DNA from: CAYUEN01 sp964443745
GTDB taxonomy: Bacteria; Campylobacterota; Campylobacteria; Campylobacterales; QNZT01
Direction: 5' to 3'
Assembly: GCA_964443745.1 (NCBI GenBank)
Contig: CAYUEN010000013.1
Span: 1-46,978 of the forward strand
Length of the DNA stretch: 46,978 nucleotides
The translations under genes and the position numbers were made by a program. The notes under the pieces were generated by a model. That model ran no database searches, was not told the origin of the DNA, and worked only from the letters and a program-made list of their open reading frames with translations. Shown in pieces: positions 8,272 to 16,201 of this stretch (positions are counted from its first letter, which is position 1; each line of letters starts with the position of its first letter).

Positions 8272-8931
8272 AGTTTTGTGTGAAACGGTGAAGTTGGTTT
8301 CTTCGGCGATCTTTCTGATCTGGTTCCATTCGGAAAGATCCATCTTCTCTCCGAAGATGCGGATACTGAAAATGGGATAACGTTTGCCGTTGTAGCGAAT
8401 CGACTCTCCAATATTGAGCGTCAATCGGGTGGTGATCGTGTCGCTTTGACGGAAACAGTGGTAGATTTTGCTCAGAACCTTCGTAAAGGGATCGATCAGG
8501 ATTCTAATCTCCGGAAAAGCGGGATCGAACTCTTTCTTGAATTCGATCGGATGGGTGGTGGAGAGGGTACAGGCACAGAGGTCGATGAGACTGTAGATGT
8601 TGGTCGGCGTACCCGACTCGTCGATTCTGTTGAACCGTTTTTGCATCTTTTTGTAAAGGCGGACGCCGATTTTCTTTTCGTCGAGGTATCCTACCATGAT
8701 CCCGAAAAACCCGCTGTTTCCAAGCTCGAGGTCCATCATCGTGGTACGAAATCCGAACGAATGGCTGGCGAAATTCCGGCAGAGTTCGAAAATGACCGAA
8801 GTTTCGACCTTCCCGGTCAGAAACTGCGCTTCGTTGTTGAGATAGAGCACCCTCCCTTCATGATCGAAGAGAAAGAAGGGGTTGAAGTCGTATTCGATCC
8901 AGCTTTCGATAAAGTGCGGATCACTCTTCAA
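8236..8931 (-). CDS. PAS-like sensory domain protein
   Basis: This 231-residue cytoplasmic protein opens with a PAS-like stretch (WIEYDFNPFFLFDHEGRVLY, then LNNEAQFLTG). It continues with a region that has the size of a histidine kinase dimerisation/ATPase part. No H-box, N-box or G-box is visible, so it is probably not an active kinase. The only available start is a TTG at 8931, overlapping the rpoD stop with no clear ribosome-binding site, so translation is likely coupled to rpoD. Function unknown. Confidence 0.72.
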   Translation of the reverse strand: MKSDPHFIESWIEYDFNPFFLFDHEGRVLYLNNEAQFLTGKVETSVIFELCRNFASHSFGFRTTMMDLELGNSGFFGIMVGYLDEKKIGVRLYKKMQKRFNRIDESGTPTNIYSLIDLCACTLSTTHPIEFKKEFDPAFPEIRILIDPFTKVLSKIYHCFRQSDTITTRLTLNIGESIRYNGKRYPIFSIRIFGEKMDLSEWNQIRKIAEETNFTVSHKTSSVILSAPMIT

Positions 8932-10735
8932 TGTAGTTTTTCAACTTTCTCCCCACTTTGGGGTGCTTGAGCTTTTTGATCGCAGAATTTTCGATCTGGC
9001 GGACACGCTCTCTGGTGACGTTCAACTTTTTCCCGATCTCTTCGAGGGTACGGTCGCTCTCGTCTTCCAGAAGGCCGAATCGCATCCTGATGACGGCACG
9101 TTCGCGTTCGTTGAGTTGATCGAGTACATCGTCGATCTGGTATTTCAGATCGTTTTTGAGCATGTATTCGATCGGTGCTATCGATTTTTTGTCTTCGACG
9201 AAATCTCCGAATTTTCCATCGTCTTCGTTGCCGATCGGCGCTTCCAGAGAGATCGGCTCCTTGGTGATCTTGATCACGTTTTTCACTTTGTCCACCGAAA
9301 GGCCTACCTCTTTGGCGATCGTTTCGATATCGGGCTCTTTTCCGAATTCCTGCAGATGTTTGCGTGTGATCTTGTTGATTCGGTTGATGGTCTCGATCAT
9401 ATGAATCGGGATACGGATCGTCTTCGCCTGATCGGCGATCGCACGGCTGATCGCCTGCCTGATCCACCATGTCGCATAGGTGGAGAATTTATATCCCTTT
9501 TTGTATTCGAACTTGTCCACCGCTTTCATAAGACCGATGTTGCCTTCTTGAATCAGATCCAAAAAAGGCAGCCCGCGGTTGGTATAACGCTTGGCGATGG
9601 AGACGACCAGGCGAAGGTTCGATTTGGCCATACGCGTTTTGGCACGATCGGCGATCGCTTTGCCCCGCTTGATCTGCTCGAGAATCTCCTTCAGTTTTTC
9701 GGGCTCCATATTGAAGCTGTTCTTGCTTGCCTCTTTGGTCATAAAAAGTTTCTTGATCTCCATATAGGTGGAGACCATCGTCGCTTCCGGAACGGCCGCC
9801 AGGATATCCTCTTTGGACATATGGGTGATGTTCTCGAGAATTTTGCGGTGGTTCTCTTTGAGTTGTTCGTTGAAAAGCGGGAGTTTGTACTCCAGCTTTT
9901 TGAGCTCCTTCTCGAAACCGGAATCGCTTTTGAGCGCCGTCTCCATCGACCGGACCAGTTCGTTGATCAATTTGCTGGTAGGTCCCAGATCGAGCAGTCT
10001 CTCTTTGAGAATCTTCTTTTTCCAGGCGAGCACGAGGGCATGATGCATCTTCTCCTCTTCGCCGGCATTTTCGGGTAGCTGCTGAGAGGAGACTTTGATC
10101 CACTCTTTTTTCGCCTTTTCGAGCGCTTTGAAACTTTCGGTGACTTTCTTTTCGCGTTTGTTATCACCTTTTTTGCTCTCGCCTTCCTCCTCTTCATCCT
10201 CCTGATCGCCGTCGTCGAAGCTTTTGAAAAGCTCCTTGACCCGTCTTTCACGATTGATCAGCGCATCCTTGTAGTCGAGAATGAAATCGATCAGATAGGG
10301 TACCGAACAGAAGGCGTCGATGATGATATCTTCACCCAGTTCGATCTGTTTGCTGATTTCGATCTCTTCCTCTTTGGTCAGAAGCGGGACCTGGCCCATT
10401 TCCCGCAGGTACATTCGTACGGGCGAGTCGCTCTTGGACCATTCGAGCAGCTCCTTGTCCTTGGCCAGATCGAACTCCTCTTCGAGCGCTTCGTCCTGGA
10501 TCTTCTTTCTCTCTTCTTCAGCCTCTTTCGCCTCTTTGATATTTTTGAGTTTCGCGATTTCGGCGGAAGAGATCAGTTTGACATTGTATTTTTTCAAAAG
10601 AGCGAGGATCTTTTTGGCGTTGGCGGCGGTAGGCTGCTTGGGAAACAGATCCATCAGCTCCTCGAAGGTGACATAATCGTTTTTGTGGGATTCGAATAGC
10701 TCTTCCAGTTTTTTGGTCAACTCTTTTGCAGACAT
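8921..10735 (-). CDS. rpoD: RNA polymerase primary sigma factor (sigma-70)
   Basis: RpoD directs RNA polymerase to housekeeping promoters. The 604 residues include region 1.1 (about 1-60) and region 1.2 (SPVRMYLREMGQVPLLTKEE). A non-conserved acidic insert lies near residue 175 (DDGDQEDEEEEGESKKGDN). Region 2 contains YKFSTYATWWIRQAISRAIA, followed by region 3. Region 4 ends with the helix-turn-helix VTRERVRQIENSAIKKLKHP. AGGAGATATACCTCT precedes the ATG. The gene is divergent from flgF. Confidence 0.97.
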   Translation of the reverse strand: MSAKELTKKLEELFESHKNDYVTFEELMDLFPKQPTAANAKKILALLKKYNVKLISSAEIAKLKNIKEAKEAEEERKKIQDEALEEEFDLAKDKELLEWSKSDSPVRMYLREMGQVPLLTKEEEIEISKQIELGEDIIIDAFCSVPYLIDFILDYKDALINRERRVKELFKSFDDGDQEDEEEEGESKKGDNKREKKVTESFKALEKAKKEWIKVSSQQLPENAGEEEKMHHALVLAWKKKILKERLLDLGPTSKLINELVRSMETALKSDSGFEKELKKLEYKLPLFNEQLKENHRKILENITHMSKEDILAAVPEATMVSTYMEIKKLFMTKEASKNSFNMEPEKLKEILEQIKRGKAIADRAKTRMAKSNLRLVVSIAKRYTNRGLPFLDLIQEGNIGLMKAVDKFEYKKGYKFSTYATWWIRQAISRAIADQAKTIRIPIHMIETINRINKITRKHLQEFGKEPDIETIAKEVGLSVDKVKNVIKITKEPISLEAPIGNEDDGKFGDFVEDKKSIAPIEYMLKNDLKYQIDDVLDQLNERERAVIRMRFGLLEDESDRTLEEIGKKLNVTRERVRQIENSAIKKLKHPKVGRKLKNYIEE

Positions 10736-10803
10736 AGAGGTATATCTCCTGTATTAGGGTGGGAAAAGACAACTGTTATAATTCTTTTAACAATGAATCA
10801 GAT

Positions 10804-10809
10804 ATTATA
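10804..10809 (-). promoter_or_regulatory. Candidate -10 element for rpoD
   Basis: The minus strand reads TATAAT here, about 69 bases before the rpoD start, predicting a leader of about 60 bases. No convincing -35 is visible. The plus strand has its own TATAAT at 10777-10782, which I consider incidental. Confidence 0.4.
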
Positions 10810-10849
10810 CCCAAAAATACTTAAAAATTACTAAAAGGTAAATATTGTT

Positions 10850-10861
10850 TTAAGTACTTAA
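10850..10861. promoter_or_regulatory. 12-bp palindrome between rpoD and flgF
   Basis: TTAAGTACTTAA is a perfect 12-base palindrome in the 201-base divergent region. An 11-base-spaced pair beginning ACTTAAA / ACTAAAA lies at 10819-10836. The palindrome is upstream of the rpoD -10 and of the sigma-54 site for flgF, so a regulator could act on either. Its core TTAAG/CTTAA recurs before rplM. Confidence 0.4.
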
Positions 10862-10879
10862 TATCTTGGCAAATAATTC

Positions 10880-10895
10880 TGGAACACTATGTGCT
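10880..10895 (+). promoter_or_regulatory. Sigma-54 (RpoN) promoter for flgF-flgG
   Basis: The sequence TGGAACACTATGTGCT fits the sigma-54 consensus TGGCACGNNNNTTGCW with the invariant GG and GC doublets at the right spacing (ten bases between them). It lies 42 bases before the flgF ATG. RpoN control of hook and rod genes, including the flgFG pair, is established for Campylobacter, which fits. Confidence 0.75.
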
Positions 10896-10936
10896 AGTTC
10901 GTCTTTCAAAAGTCAAAAACTTCAAAAAGAGGAACG

Positions 10937-11746
10937 ATGCAAAACGGATACTACCAGGCCGTAGGCGCGATGGTAACGCAGTTCAATCGATTGGATGTAA
11001 CGACGAACAACCTCGCCAACGTCAACACCAGCGGATTCAAAAAAGACGATGTCGTAATCGGGGATTTCGAACGAATCTTCCAAGAGCGCAGAGACTCTCT
11101 TCCGCTTCCAAACCAGACGAAAGAGGCAGCCCGCTTTCTCAACCGTACGCTCGATAGAGTGCCTCATATCGTCGAACGTACGATCGATTTCACACCGGCG
11201 AACGTTCACCATACGGGCAATCCGCTCGATCTGGCGTTGCAGGGGGGCGATCTCTTTTTCGCGGTGGACACCCCAAACGGCGTACGACTGACACAGCAAA
11301 GTTCGTTCACCCTAGATCATGAAGGGGCGATCGTCACGAAAGAGGGTTACAGACTGCTTCCGGCGGATTTCTTGCAAAGCAACGAACGAAAAATCGTACT
11401 TCCCGCGAACGCGACGATTTTGATAGATCCCGAAGGCAATATCAAAAACGGTGAGCAACCTATCGGCCAAATCTTTATCGGTCGGGTCGACAACCTCAAA
11501 GCGCTGAAGAAAGAGGGAGACACTCTCCTGACGATGGAGAATCTGACGGAGAACCTCACCCGGATGGAAAATGGAAACTTCCTCAGACAGGAATATATGA
11601 CACTCAGTAACGTCAACGCGGTCAAGGAGATGACTTCGTTGATAGAGATCAACAGACTGGTGGAAATCTACCAGAAAGTGATGACAAGCCACATGGAAGA
11701 TCTCAACAAAGACGCGATCACCAAATTGGCGACGCCAAGAGCATAA
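10937..11746 (+). CDS. flgF: Flagellar basal-body rod protein FlgF-like
   Basis: This 269-residue protein is a proximal rod component of the flagellar basal body, exported by the flagellar type III system. The N-terminal rod signature is TNNLANVNTSGFKKDDVV. The C-terminal coiled-coil end (SNVNAVKEMTSLIEINRLVE) is typical of the FlgE/F/G/K family. In this phylum it is often annotated FlgG2. AAAAAGAGG precedes the ATG. It is followed 17 bases later by flgG, and a sigma-54 promoter lies upstream. Confidence 0.9.
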   Translation: MQNGYYQAVGAMVTQFNRLDVTTNNLANVNTSGFKKDDVVIGDFERIFQERRDSLPLPNQTKEAARFLNRTLDRVPHIVERTIDFTPANVHHTGNPLDLALQGGDLFFAVDTPNGVRLTQQSSFTLDHEGAIVTKEGYRLLPADFLQSNERKIVLPANATILIDPEGNIKNGEQPIGQIFIGRVDNLKALKKEGDTLLTMENLTENLTRMENGNFLRQEYMTLSNVNAVKEMTSLIEINRLVEIYQKVMTSHMEDLNKDAITKLATPRA

Positions 11747-11763
11747 AAGAAGGAGTATAATTT

Positions 11764-12552
11764 ATGATCAGATCACTCTATACCGCGGCGACGGGTATGT
11801 TGGCGCAGCAGACGCAGATCGATACGACATCGAACAACATCGCCAACGTCAATACGATCGGATACAAGAAACAGAGGGCGGAGTTCGCCGACCTCTTCTA
11901 TCAGGTGATGGAACATGCGGGAATCTCTTCGAGTACGACGACCGTTTCGCCCACCGGTATCGAAATCGGCCTGGGTGCCAGACCGACCGCGATCACCAAG
12001 CAGTTTACGCAGGGCAATTTCAAGGAGACGGGCAATCAACTGGATCTGGCGATCACGGGCAACGGATTTTTCCAGATAGAGCTTCCCGACGGAAACATCG
12101 CCTATACCCGCAACGGCGCCTTCAAAGTCGACGGTAACGGAACGATCGTCAACAGTGACGGTTACAAACTGATTCCGGAAATCACGATTCCCGAAGACGC
12201 CACGACAATCGCGATCGGTACCGACGGAATCGTGACGGTATTGCAGGCGGGAGAGACCGAGCCCAACCAGATCGGACAGATCGAGTTGGCCAATTTCATC
12301 AACCCGGCGGGTCTGCATTCCCTTGGAGACAACAACTACATCAATACCGTCGCTTCCGGAGATGCGATCACCGGAACCGCGGGACTGGCCGGGCTCGGAC
12401 AGATCAAACAGGGGTTTGTGGAGATGAGTAACGTCCAACTCGTCGAAGAGATGACCGATCTGATCACGGGACAGCGTGCCTACGAAGCCAACTCCAAGGC
12501 GATCACCACATCCGACGAGATGCTGCAGACGGTCAATCAGCTCAAACGATAA
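11764..12552 (+). CDS. flgG: Flagellar distal rod protein FlgG
   Basis: FlgG forms the distal rod of the flagellum. The 262 residues match the family length. The N-terminal motif TSNNIANVNTIGYKKQRAEF, the central LDLAITGNGFFQIELPDG and the C-terminal SNVQLVEEMTDLITGQRAYE are all diagnostic. AAGGAG lies before the ATG. It is the second gene of the flgF-flgG operon. Confidence 0.95.
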   Translation: MIRSLYTAATGMLAQQTQIDTTSNNIANVNTIGYKKQRAEFADLFYQVMEHAGISSSTTTVSPTGIEIGLGARPTAITKQFTQGNFKETGNQLDLAITGNGFFQIELPDGNIAYTRNGAFKVDGNGTIVNSDGYKLIPEITIPEDATTIAIGTDGIVTVLQAGETEPNQIGQIELANFINPAGLHSLGDNNYINTVASGDAITGTAGLAGLGQIKQGFVEMSNVQLVEEMTDLITGQRAYEANSKAITTSDEMLQTVNQLKR

Positions 12553-12565
12553 AAAAGGAGAATAG

Positions 12566-12679
12566 GTGACATTTTTGATTGGATGCTCCTTTGCGGCACT
12601 CTTGTATACGGCGTTTTATTTCTGGTTCCGTTTTACGGGTCTTGAAGCTTTGGAGAAGGAGGAACTCGCGCTTTATTGA
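12566..12679 (+). CDS. Small 37-residue membrane peptide downstream of flgG
   Basis: A short reading frame starts at GTG with an excellent AAAAAGGAG site five bases upstream and 13 bases after the flgG stop. The peptide begins MTFLIGCSFAALLYTAFYFW. One hydrophobic helix spans residues 3-20, followed by a short charged tail (LEALEKEE). I do not recognise it. The placement suggests co-transcription with the flagellar rod genes, but no function can be inferred. Confidence 0.55.
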   Translation: MTFLIGCSFAALLYTAFYFWFRFTGLEALEKEELALY

Positions 12680-12713
12680 GGGACATTTTGTGGGATTTGC
12701 ATTGGTATTTTGG

Positions 12714-12719
12714 TATAAT
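12714..12719 (+). promoter_or_regulatory. -10 element for the leuD-leuB operon
   Basis: A perfect TATAAT preceded by GG (extended type) lies 35 bases before the leuD ATG. No good -35 hexamer at 16-18 bases is seen. Confidence 0.5.
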
Positions 12720-12754
12720 CTTGCTAAAATACGCAAAAATCACAAAGGCTTCCT

Positions 12755-13258
12755 ATGAACGTCATTACAGGAAACGTCTGGAAATTCGGCGACAATATCG
12801 ATACCGATCTGATCATCGCCGCCAGATATCTCAACACTTCCGATCCTCATGAATTGGCCAAACATGTGATGGAGGATGCGGATCCGAATTTCAGCAAAAA
12901 TCTCAAACCGGGCGACATTATCGTCGCGGGGGAGAATTTCGGTTGCGGCAGCAGCCGCGAGCATGCCCCCATCGCACTCAAGGCGGCCGGCGTTTCCGCC
13001 GTCATCGCCAAGAGTTTCGCCAGAATATTCTACCGAAACGCCTTCAATATGGGACTTCCGATTTTCGAACTTAAAGAGAGCGATCGGATAAACGAAGGAG
13101 ATCTCGTAAAAATCGATATGGAAGAGGGAACGATCGAAGACCTCGATACCCACCTAAGCTTCCGTTTCGCCCCGATTCCCCCGTTTATGCAGGAGTTGAT
13201 CGCTTGTGGCGGTCTGATCAACTACGCCAAGGCCGAGATGCTGAAGGAGTCAATGTGA
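12755..13258 (+). CDS. leuD: 3-isopropylmalate dehydratase small subunit
   Basis: LeuD is the small, swivelling-domain subunit of isopropylmalate isomerase in leucine synthesis; it needs LeuC, which is not in this window. The 167 residues are the short type. The signature GENFGCGSSREHAP lies near residue 66, and the N-terminal FGDNIDTDLIIAARYL is typical. The last four bases overlap the GTG start of leuB. Confidence 0.96.
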   Translation: MNVITGNVWKFGDNIDTDLIIAARYLNTSDPHELAKHVMEDADPNFSKNLKPGDIIVAGENFGCGSSREHAPIALKAAGVSAVIAKSFARIFYRNAFNMGLPIFELKESDRINEGDLVKIDMEEGTIEDLDTHLSFRFAPIPPFMQELIACGGLINYAKAEMLKESM

Positions 13259-14343
13259 AAAGATACAAAATCGCCGTCATCAAAGGCGACGGTATCGGTC
13301 CGGAAATCGTGGACGAAGCGATCAAGGTTCTCGACGCCGTGAGTGTCAACGAAGATTTCGAACTCTCCTACAAAGAGTATCTGATGGGAGGTATCGCTTA
13401 CGACATCACCGGGGATCCCCTTCCGCAGGAGACGATCGACGGTTGTAGAGAGGCCGATGCGGTGCTTTTCGGTGCGATCGGCGGTGAGAAGTGGGACAGC
13501 CTGCCGCGGGAGAAACGCCCTGAAACGGGACTGCTCAGGCTGCGCAAAGCGCTGGAGCTTTATGCCAACTACCGTCCCGTGAAGGTATATGACGAACTGG
13601 TCGAAGCGAGCACGCTCAAACCCGAAGTGGTCAAGGGAGTCGATTTGCTGGTGATGCGTGAATTGACGGGAGGGATCTATTTCGGAGAACCGAGGGAGAA
13701 AGGGGAGCGATCCGCTTACAACACGATGGTCTATACCAAAGAGGAGATCGAACGTATCGCACACGAAGGTTTCAAGGCCGCGATGAAACGGAACAAAAAA
13801 GTCTGTTCCGTAGACAAGGCGAACGTTTTGGAAGTGAGCCAACTCTGGCGTGAAACGGTGGAGGAGATCGCGACCCAATATCCGGACGTGACGCTTTCGC
13901 ATATGTACGTGGACAATGCCGCGATGCAGCTTGTGCGCGATCCCAAACAGTTCGATGTGATTCTGACCGGGAATATCTTTGGAGATATTCTGAGCGACGA
14001 AGCGAGTATGATCAGCGGTTCGATCGGACTGTTGCCTTCCGCTTCGATGGGTGGGAAAGTGGGGCTTTTTGAGCCTATCCACGGTTCCGCTCCCGATATC
14101 GCCGGTCAGGGAATCGCCAATCCGATCGCGACGATCGCGAGTGCATCGATGATGCTTAGATTTGGCTTGGGCGAAGAGAGTGCCGCCGACCGCATCGACG
14201 AAGCGATCGAAGATGTGCTCGAAGAGGGGTACCGCACCAAGGATCTTTCCGCATTCGGTGCCAAAGAGATCTGTTCGACGACGGAGCTTGGATCGATCAT
14301 CGCCGATTGTGTTTCCAAAAAAGAATGCAGACACTCACATTAG
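13255..14343 (+). CDS. leuB: 3-isopropylmalate dehydrogenase
   Basis: LeuB oxidises and decarboxylates 3-isopropylmalate with NAD to give the 2-oxo precursor of leucine. It has 362 residues. Visible motifs are GDGIGPEIVDEA, the substrate loop RPETGLLRLRKAL, the metal-binding GDILSDEASMISGS, and the nucleotide segment EPIHGSAPDIAGQGIANP. I chose the GTG at 13255, which has AAGGAG seven bases upstream and starts the protein at KRYKIAVIKGDG. A longer reading would lie deep inside leuD. Confidence 0.96.
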   Translation: MKRYKIAVIKGDGIGPEIVDEAIKVLDAVSVNEDFELSYKEYLMGGIAYDITGDPLPQETIDGCREADAVLFGAIGGEKWDSLPREKRPETGLLRLRKALELYANYRPVKVYDELVEASTLKPEVVKGVDLLVMRELTGGIYFGEPREKGERSAYNTMVYTKEEIERIAHEGFKAAMKRNKKVCSVDKANVLEVSQLWRETVEEIATQYPDVTLSHMYVDNAAMQLVRDPKQFDVILTGNIFGDILSDEASMISGSIGLLPSASMGGKVGLFEPIHGSAPDIAGQGIANPIATIASASMMLRFGLGEESAADRIDEAIEDVLEEGYRTKDLSAFGAKEICSTTELGSIIADCVSKKECRHSH

Positions 14344-14567
14344 CCGAAATTTATGCCAGACAGGGATATTTCGAAGAAGCGAAAGAGATCTATCGGGCTA
14401 TTTTGAAAAAGGAGCCGGAGAATGAAGCGGCGCGTAAGGCGCTCAAGGAGCTTCTGGTGAAGGAAAGCATGCGGTGTGATGAAGAGATGCTCGCTCTCTT
14501 CAACTCTCTGGCGGATGACCTCGAGTGCAAACGATTTGAAAGGTGGCTGATTCAAACATGGAATTGA
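14325..14567 (+). CDS. Small TPR-like protein
   Basis: This 80-residue protein contains one clear tetratricopeptide-like helical pair (LAEIYARQGYFEEAKEIYRA, then ILKKEPENEAA) and a C-terminal acidic helix. TPR units mediate protein-protein contacts; the partner is unknown. The ATG at 14325 lies inside the end of leuB (19 bases of overlap). In Campylobacterota such a small TPR gene between leuB and a CiaD-like gene appears to be common, by my recollection. Confidence 0.75.
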   Translation: MQTLTLAEIYARQGYFEEAKEIYRAILKKEPENEAARKALKELLVKESMRCDEEMLALFNSLADDLECKRFERWLIQTWN

Positions 14568-14863
14568 AAGATCTCGTACTCTCCACCCTTGCGGAATTGG
14601 ATGAAAAACTCCATACCGAAGATGTAAAGACCGAACAGGGTGATGCGGAATCGGTCCCGGAAGTCCGCAAAGGGCAAAAACCATACATTCTTTCCGAAGA
14701 GGAGCGTCGTTTTCTCCTGCATACCAGAGAGCGGTTATGTGTTTTGTTCGAAGGATTGCAGCAGGAGGAAGGAAATCAGCAGGCCAAACTCGAGATGACG
14801 CTCAAATTTCTCCAGTACTATCTGGGATTGATCGAAGAGAGGCTCTCATCGTCCGAACACTGA
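14558..14863 (+). CDS. CiaD-like domain protein
   Basis: This 101-residue helical cytoplasmic protein starts MELKDLVLSTLAELDEKL and has the segment LSEEERRFLLHTRERLCVLF. I recognise this as the conserved region of the CiaD-like family. In Campylobacter jejuni the CiaD gene (Cj0788) lies next to cca (Cj0789), and the same adjacency holds here. CiaD is a host-cell invasion effector in Campylobacter; in a free-living organism the role must be different and is unknown. An alternative GTG start lies at 14543. Confidence 0.72.
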   Translation: MELKDLVLSTLAELDEKLHTEDVKTEQGDAESVPEVRKGQKPYILSEEERRFLLHTRERLCVLFEGLQQEEGNQQAKLEMTLKFLQYYLGLIEERLSSSEH

Positions 14864-15987
14864 TCGAAGAGAAGCTTCCCAGAAGTGAGCGTCAACGTCT
14901 CGAAAAGCTGAAAAAGGTACTTCGGCCACTTACTTCCAGAGCCTATCTCGTCGGTGGATGTGTCCGTGATCTCTTTTTGGGTAGAGAGATCACGGATCTT
15001 GATGTGGAGATCTACGATATCGACGAAGCACAATTTGTCGTATTGATGGAGCGGATCGGTGCCAAAGGGGTGGGAAAGAGTTTTTTCGTCTATAAATGGG
15101 AGGGGATCGATATCGCGCTGCCCAGACTCGAACGAAAGGTTGCCGCGGGTCACAGAGGATTCGCGGTATCGCTCGCCCATGATGAAAAAGAGGCATCCAG
15201 GCGGCGGGATTTCACGATGAATGCATTGATGCTCAATATTTTTACGGGGGAAGTGGTCGATCACTGGGGAGGTTTGAAAGATATAGAGCGAAAAACTATC
15301 CGCATCGTCGATCCGATCAAGTTTCGAGAAGACAGTCTTCGGGTTTTGCGGGCGATGCAGTTTGCGGCGAGACTCGGTTTCCGGGTGGAACACGCTTCGG
15401 CTGAGCTGATGAGATCGATCGATCTGGGTGATCTGAGCAAGGAGCGAATCTTCTGGGAATTCGAAAAGATGTTCAAAGCCGACTATCTCCATTTTGGTCT
15501 TTACTATCTTTTTGAACTCTGTATTGCTAAAAAATTGTTCGATCTGCAACTTTCACGTGAAATGTTCATCAAAACGGCCTTGGAAATGCAACATGGTCGG
15601 CGCCATTTTGTGCAAGCCTACTATCCTTACTATTTTATATATATTCTCTCCTACAATCTTTCGCTACCTTTTACCTTTTTCCCAGAAAAGCTCTCCGCAC
15701 CGGGACACTATAGAAGGATGTTGGCAAAACAACTTCCGCCTCCCGATACGCTGGATCGATGCCATATCGCGATGATCGCACTGCACTATCCCATCAGAGA
15801 GTGGTTGGGTAACTATCTGGATGGGGTCAAAAAGATCGCACGAAAAATCGGTGTCTACGACAAAGCGTATGAAGGAGGGATTTTCGCTGCCGACATCATC
15901 CGGGAAGGATTCCAAGGACGGGCGATTACCGAAGAGTTGCAGCGCAGACGCATAGCCAAGCTCAAAAAGGAGTACTGCCGGGAGTGA
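14860..15987 (+). CDS. cca: CCA tRNA nucleotidyltransferase / poly(A) polymerase family
   Basis: This enzyme adds or repairs the 3' CCA end of tRNAs. The nucleotidyltransferase head shows YLVGGCVRDLFLGREITDLD with the catalytic DxD, then RRDFTMNALMLN and the template-binding EDSLRVLRAMQFAARLGF. The start is uncertain. No ATG, GTG or TTG is in frame between 14740 and the catalytic core. The in-frame ATG at 14737 would overlap the CiaD-like gene by 127 bases and add 41 unconserved residues. I give a CTG at 14860 that overlaps the upstream stop (CTGA) and yields the expected N-terminal length of about 30 residues before the core. Confidence 0.88.
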   Translation: MIEEKLPRSERQRLEKLKKVLRPLTSRAYLVGGCVRDLFLGREITDLDVEIYDIDEAQFVVLMERIGAKGVGKSFFVYKWEGIDIALPRLERKVAAGHRGFAVSLAHDEKEASRRRDFTMNALMLNIFTGEVVDHWGGLKDIERKTIRIVDPIKFREDSLRVLRAMQFAARLGFRVEHASAELMRSIDLGDLSKERIFWEFEKMFKADYLHFGLYYLFELCIAKKLFDLQLSREMFIKTALEMQHGRRHFVQAYYPYYFIYILSYNLSLPFTFFPEKLSAPGHYRRMLAKQLPPPDTLDRCHIAMIALHYPIREWLGNYLDGVKKIARKIGVYDKAYEGGIFAADIIREGFQGRAITEELQRRRIAKLKKEYCRE

Positions 15988-16086
15988 GGAAAGTATATGA
16001 AGAATCGAAGTGGTTCCTTCGCGTGGCTGTTAGGGCCTGATTTTCCGGATAGATCAGATAATAAAAAAGCGTCCATTCGAAATTTG

Positions 16087-16106
16087 AAAGTTAACAAAAA
16101 GTTAAC
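16087..16106 (+). promoter_or_regulatory. Tandem AAAGTTAAC repeats upstream of ccoN
   Basis: AAAGTTAAC occurs twice, at 16087-16095 and 16098-16106, with an 11-base repeat period, that is one helical turn. OmpR/PhoB-type response regulators commonly bind such tandem repeats. The pair lies about 40 bases upstream of the ccoN -10 box, a typical activator position. The surrounding gap (15988-16201) holds nothing else convincing. Confidence 0.45.
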
Positions 16107-16146
16107 ACTATAGCCCCATTTTAAGTTACTTCATAGATATTTTGAC

Positions 16147-16152
16147 TATAAT
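16147..16152 (+). promoter_or_regulatory. -10 element for the cco operon
   Basis: A perfect TATAAT lies 55 bases before the ccoN ATG, giving a leader of about 45 bases that ends in the strong ribosome-binding site AAGGAGG. No canonical -35 is present. Confidence 0.55.
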
Positions 16153-16201
16153 TTTAGCATCGTGTCGTCTTTGGCGGCATAAAATTTCAAGGAGGTATTT
16201 A

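Noticed and set aside
8882..10078. Long plus-strand open frame opposite rpoD
   Set aside because: It is antisense to rpoD, whose sigma-70 regions are unmistakable.
10777..10782. Plus-strand TATAAT between rpoD and flgF
   Set aside because: It lies 155 bases before flgF and the sigma-54 site is a better promoter. Probably incidental in AT-rich DNA.
15996..16112. A 38-codon plus-strand frame (MKNRSGSF...) between cca and ccoN
   Set aside because: It covers the tandem AAAGTTAAC repeats, has only a weak ribosome-binding site, and the peptide has no recognisable character. More likely chance reading of promoter DNA.
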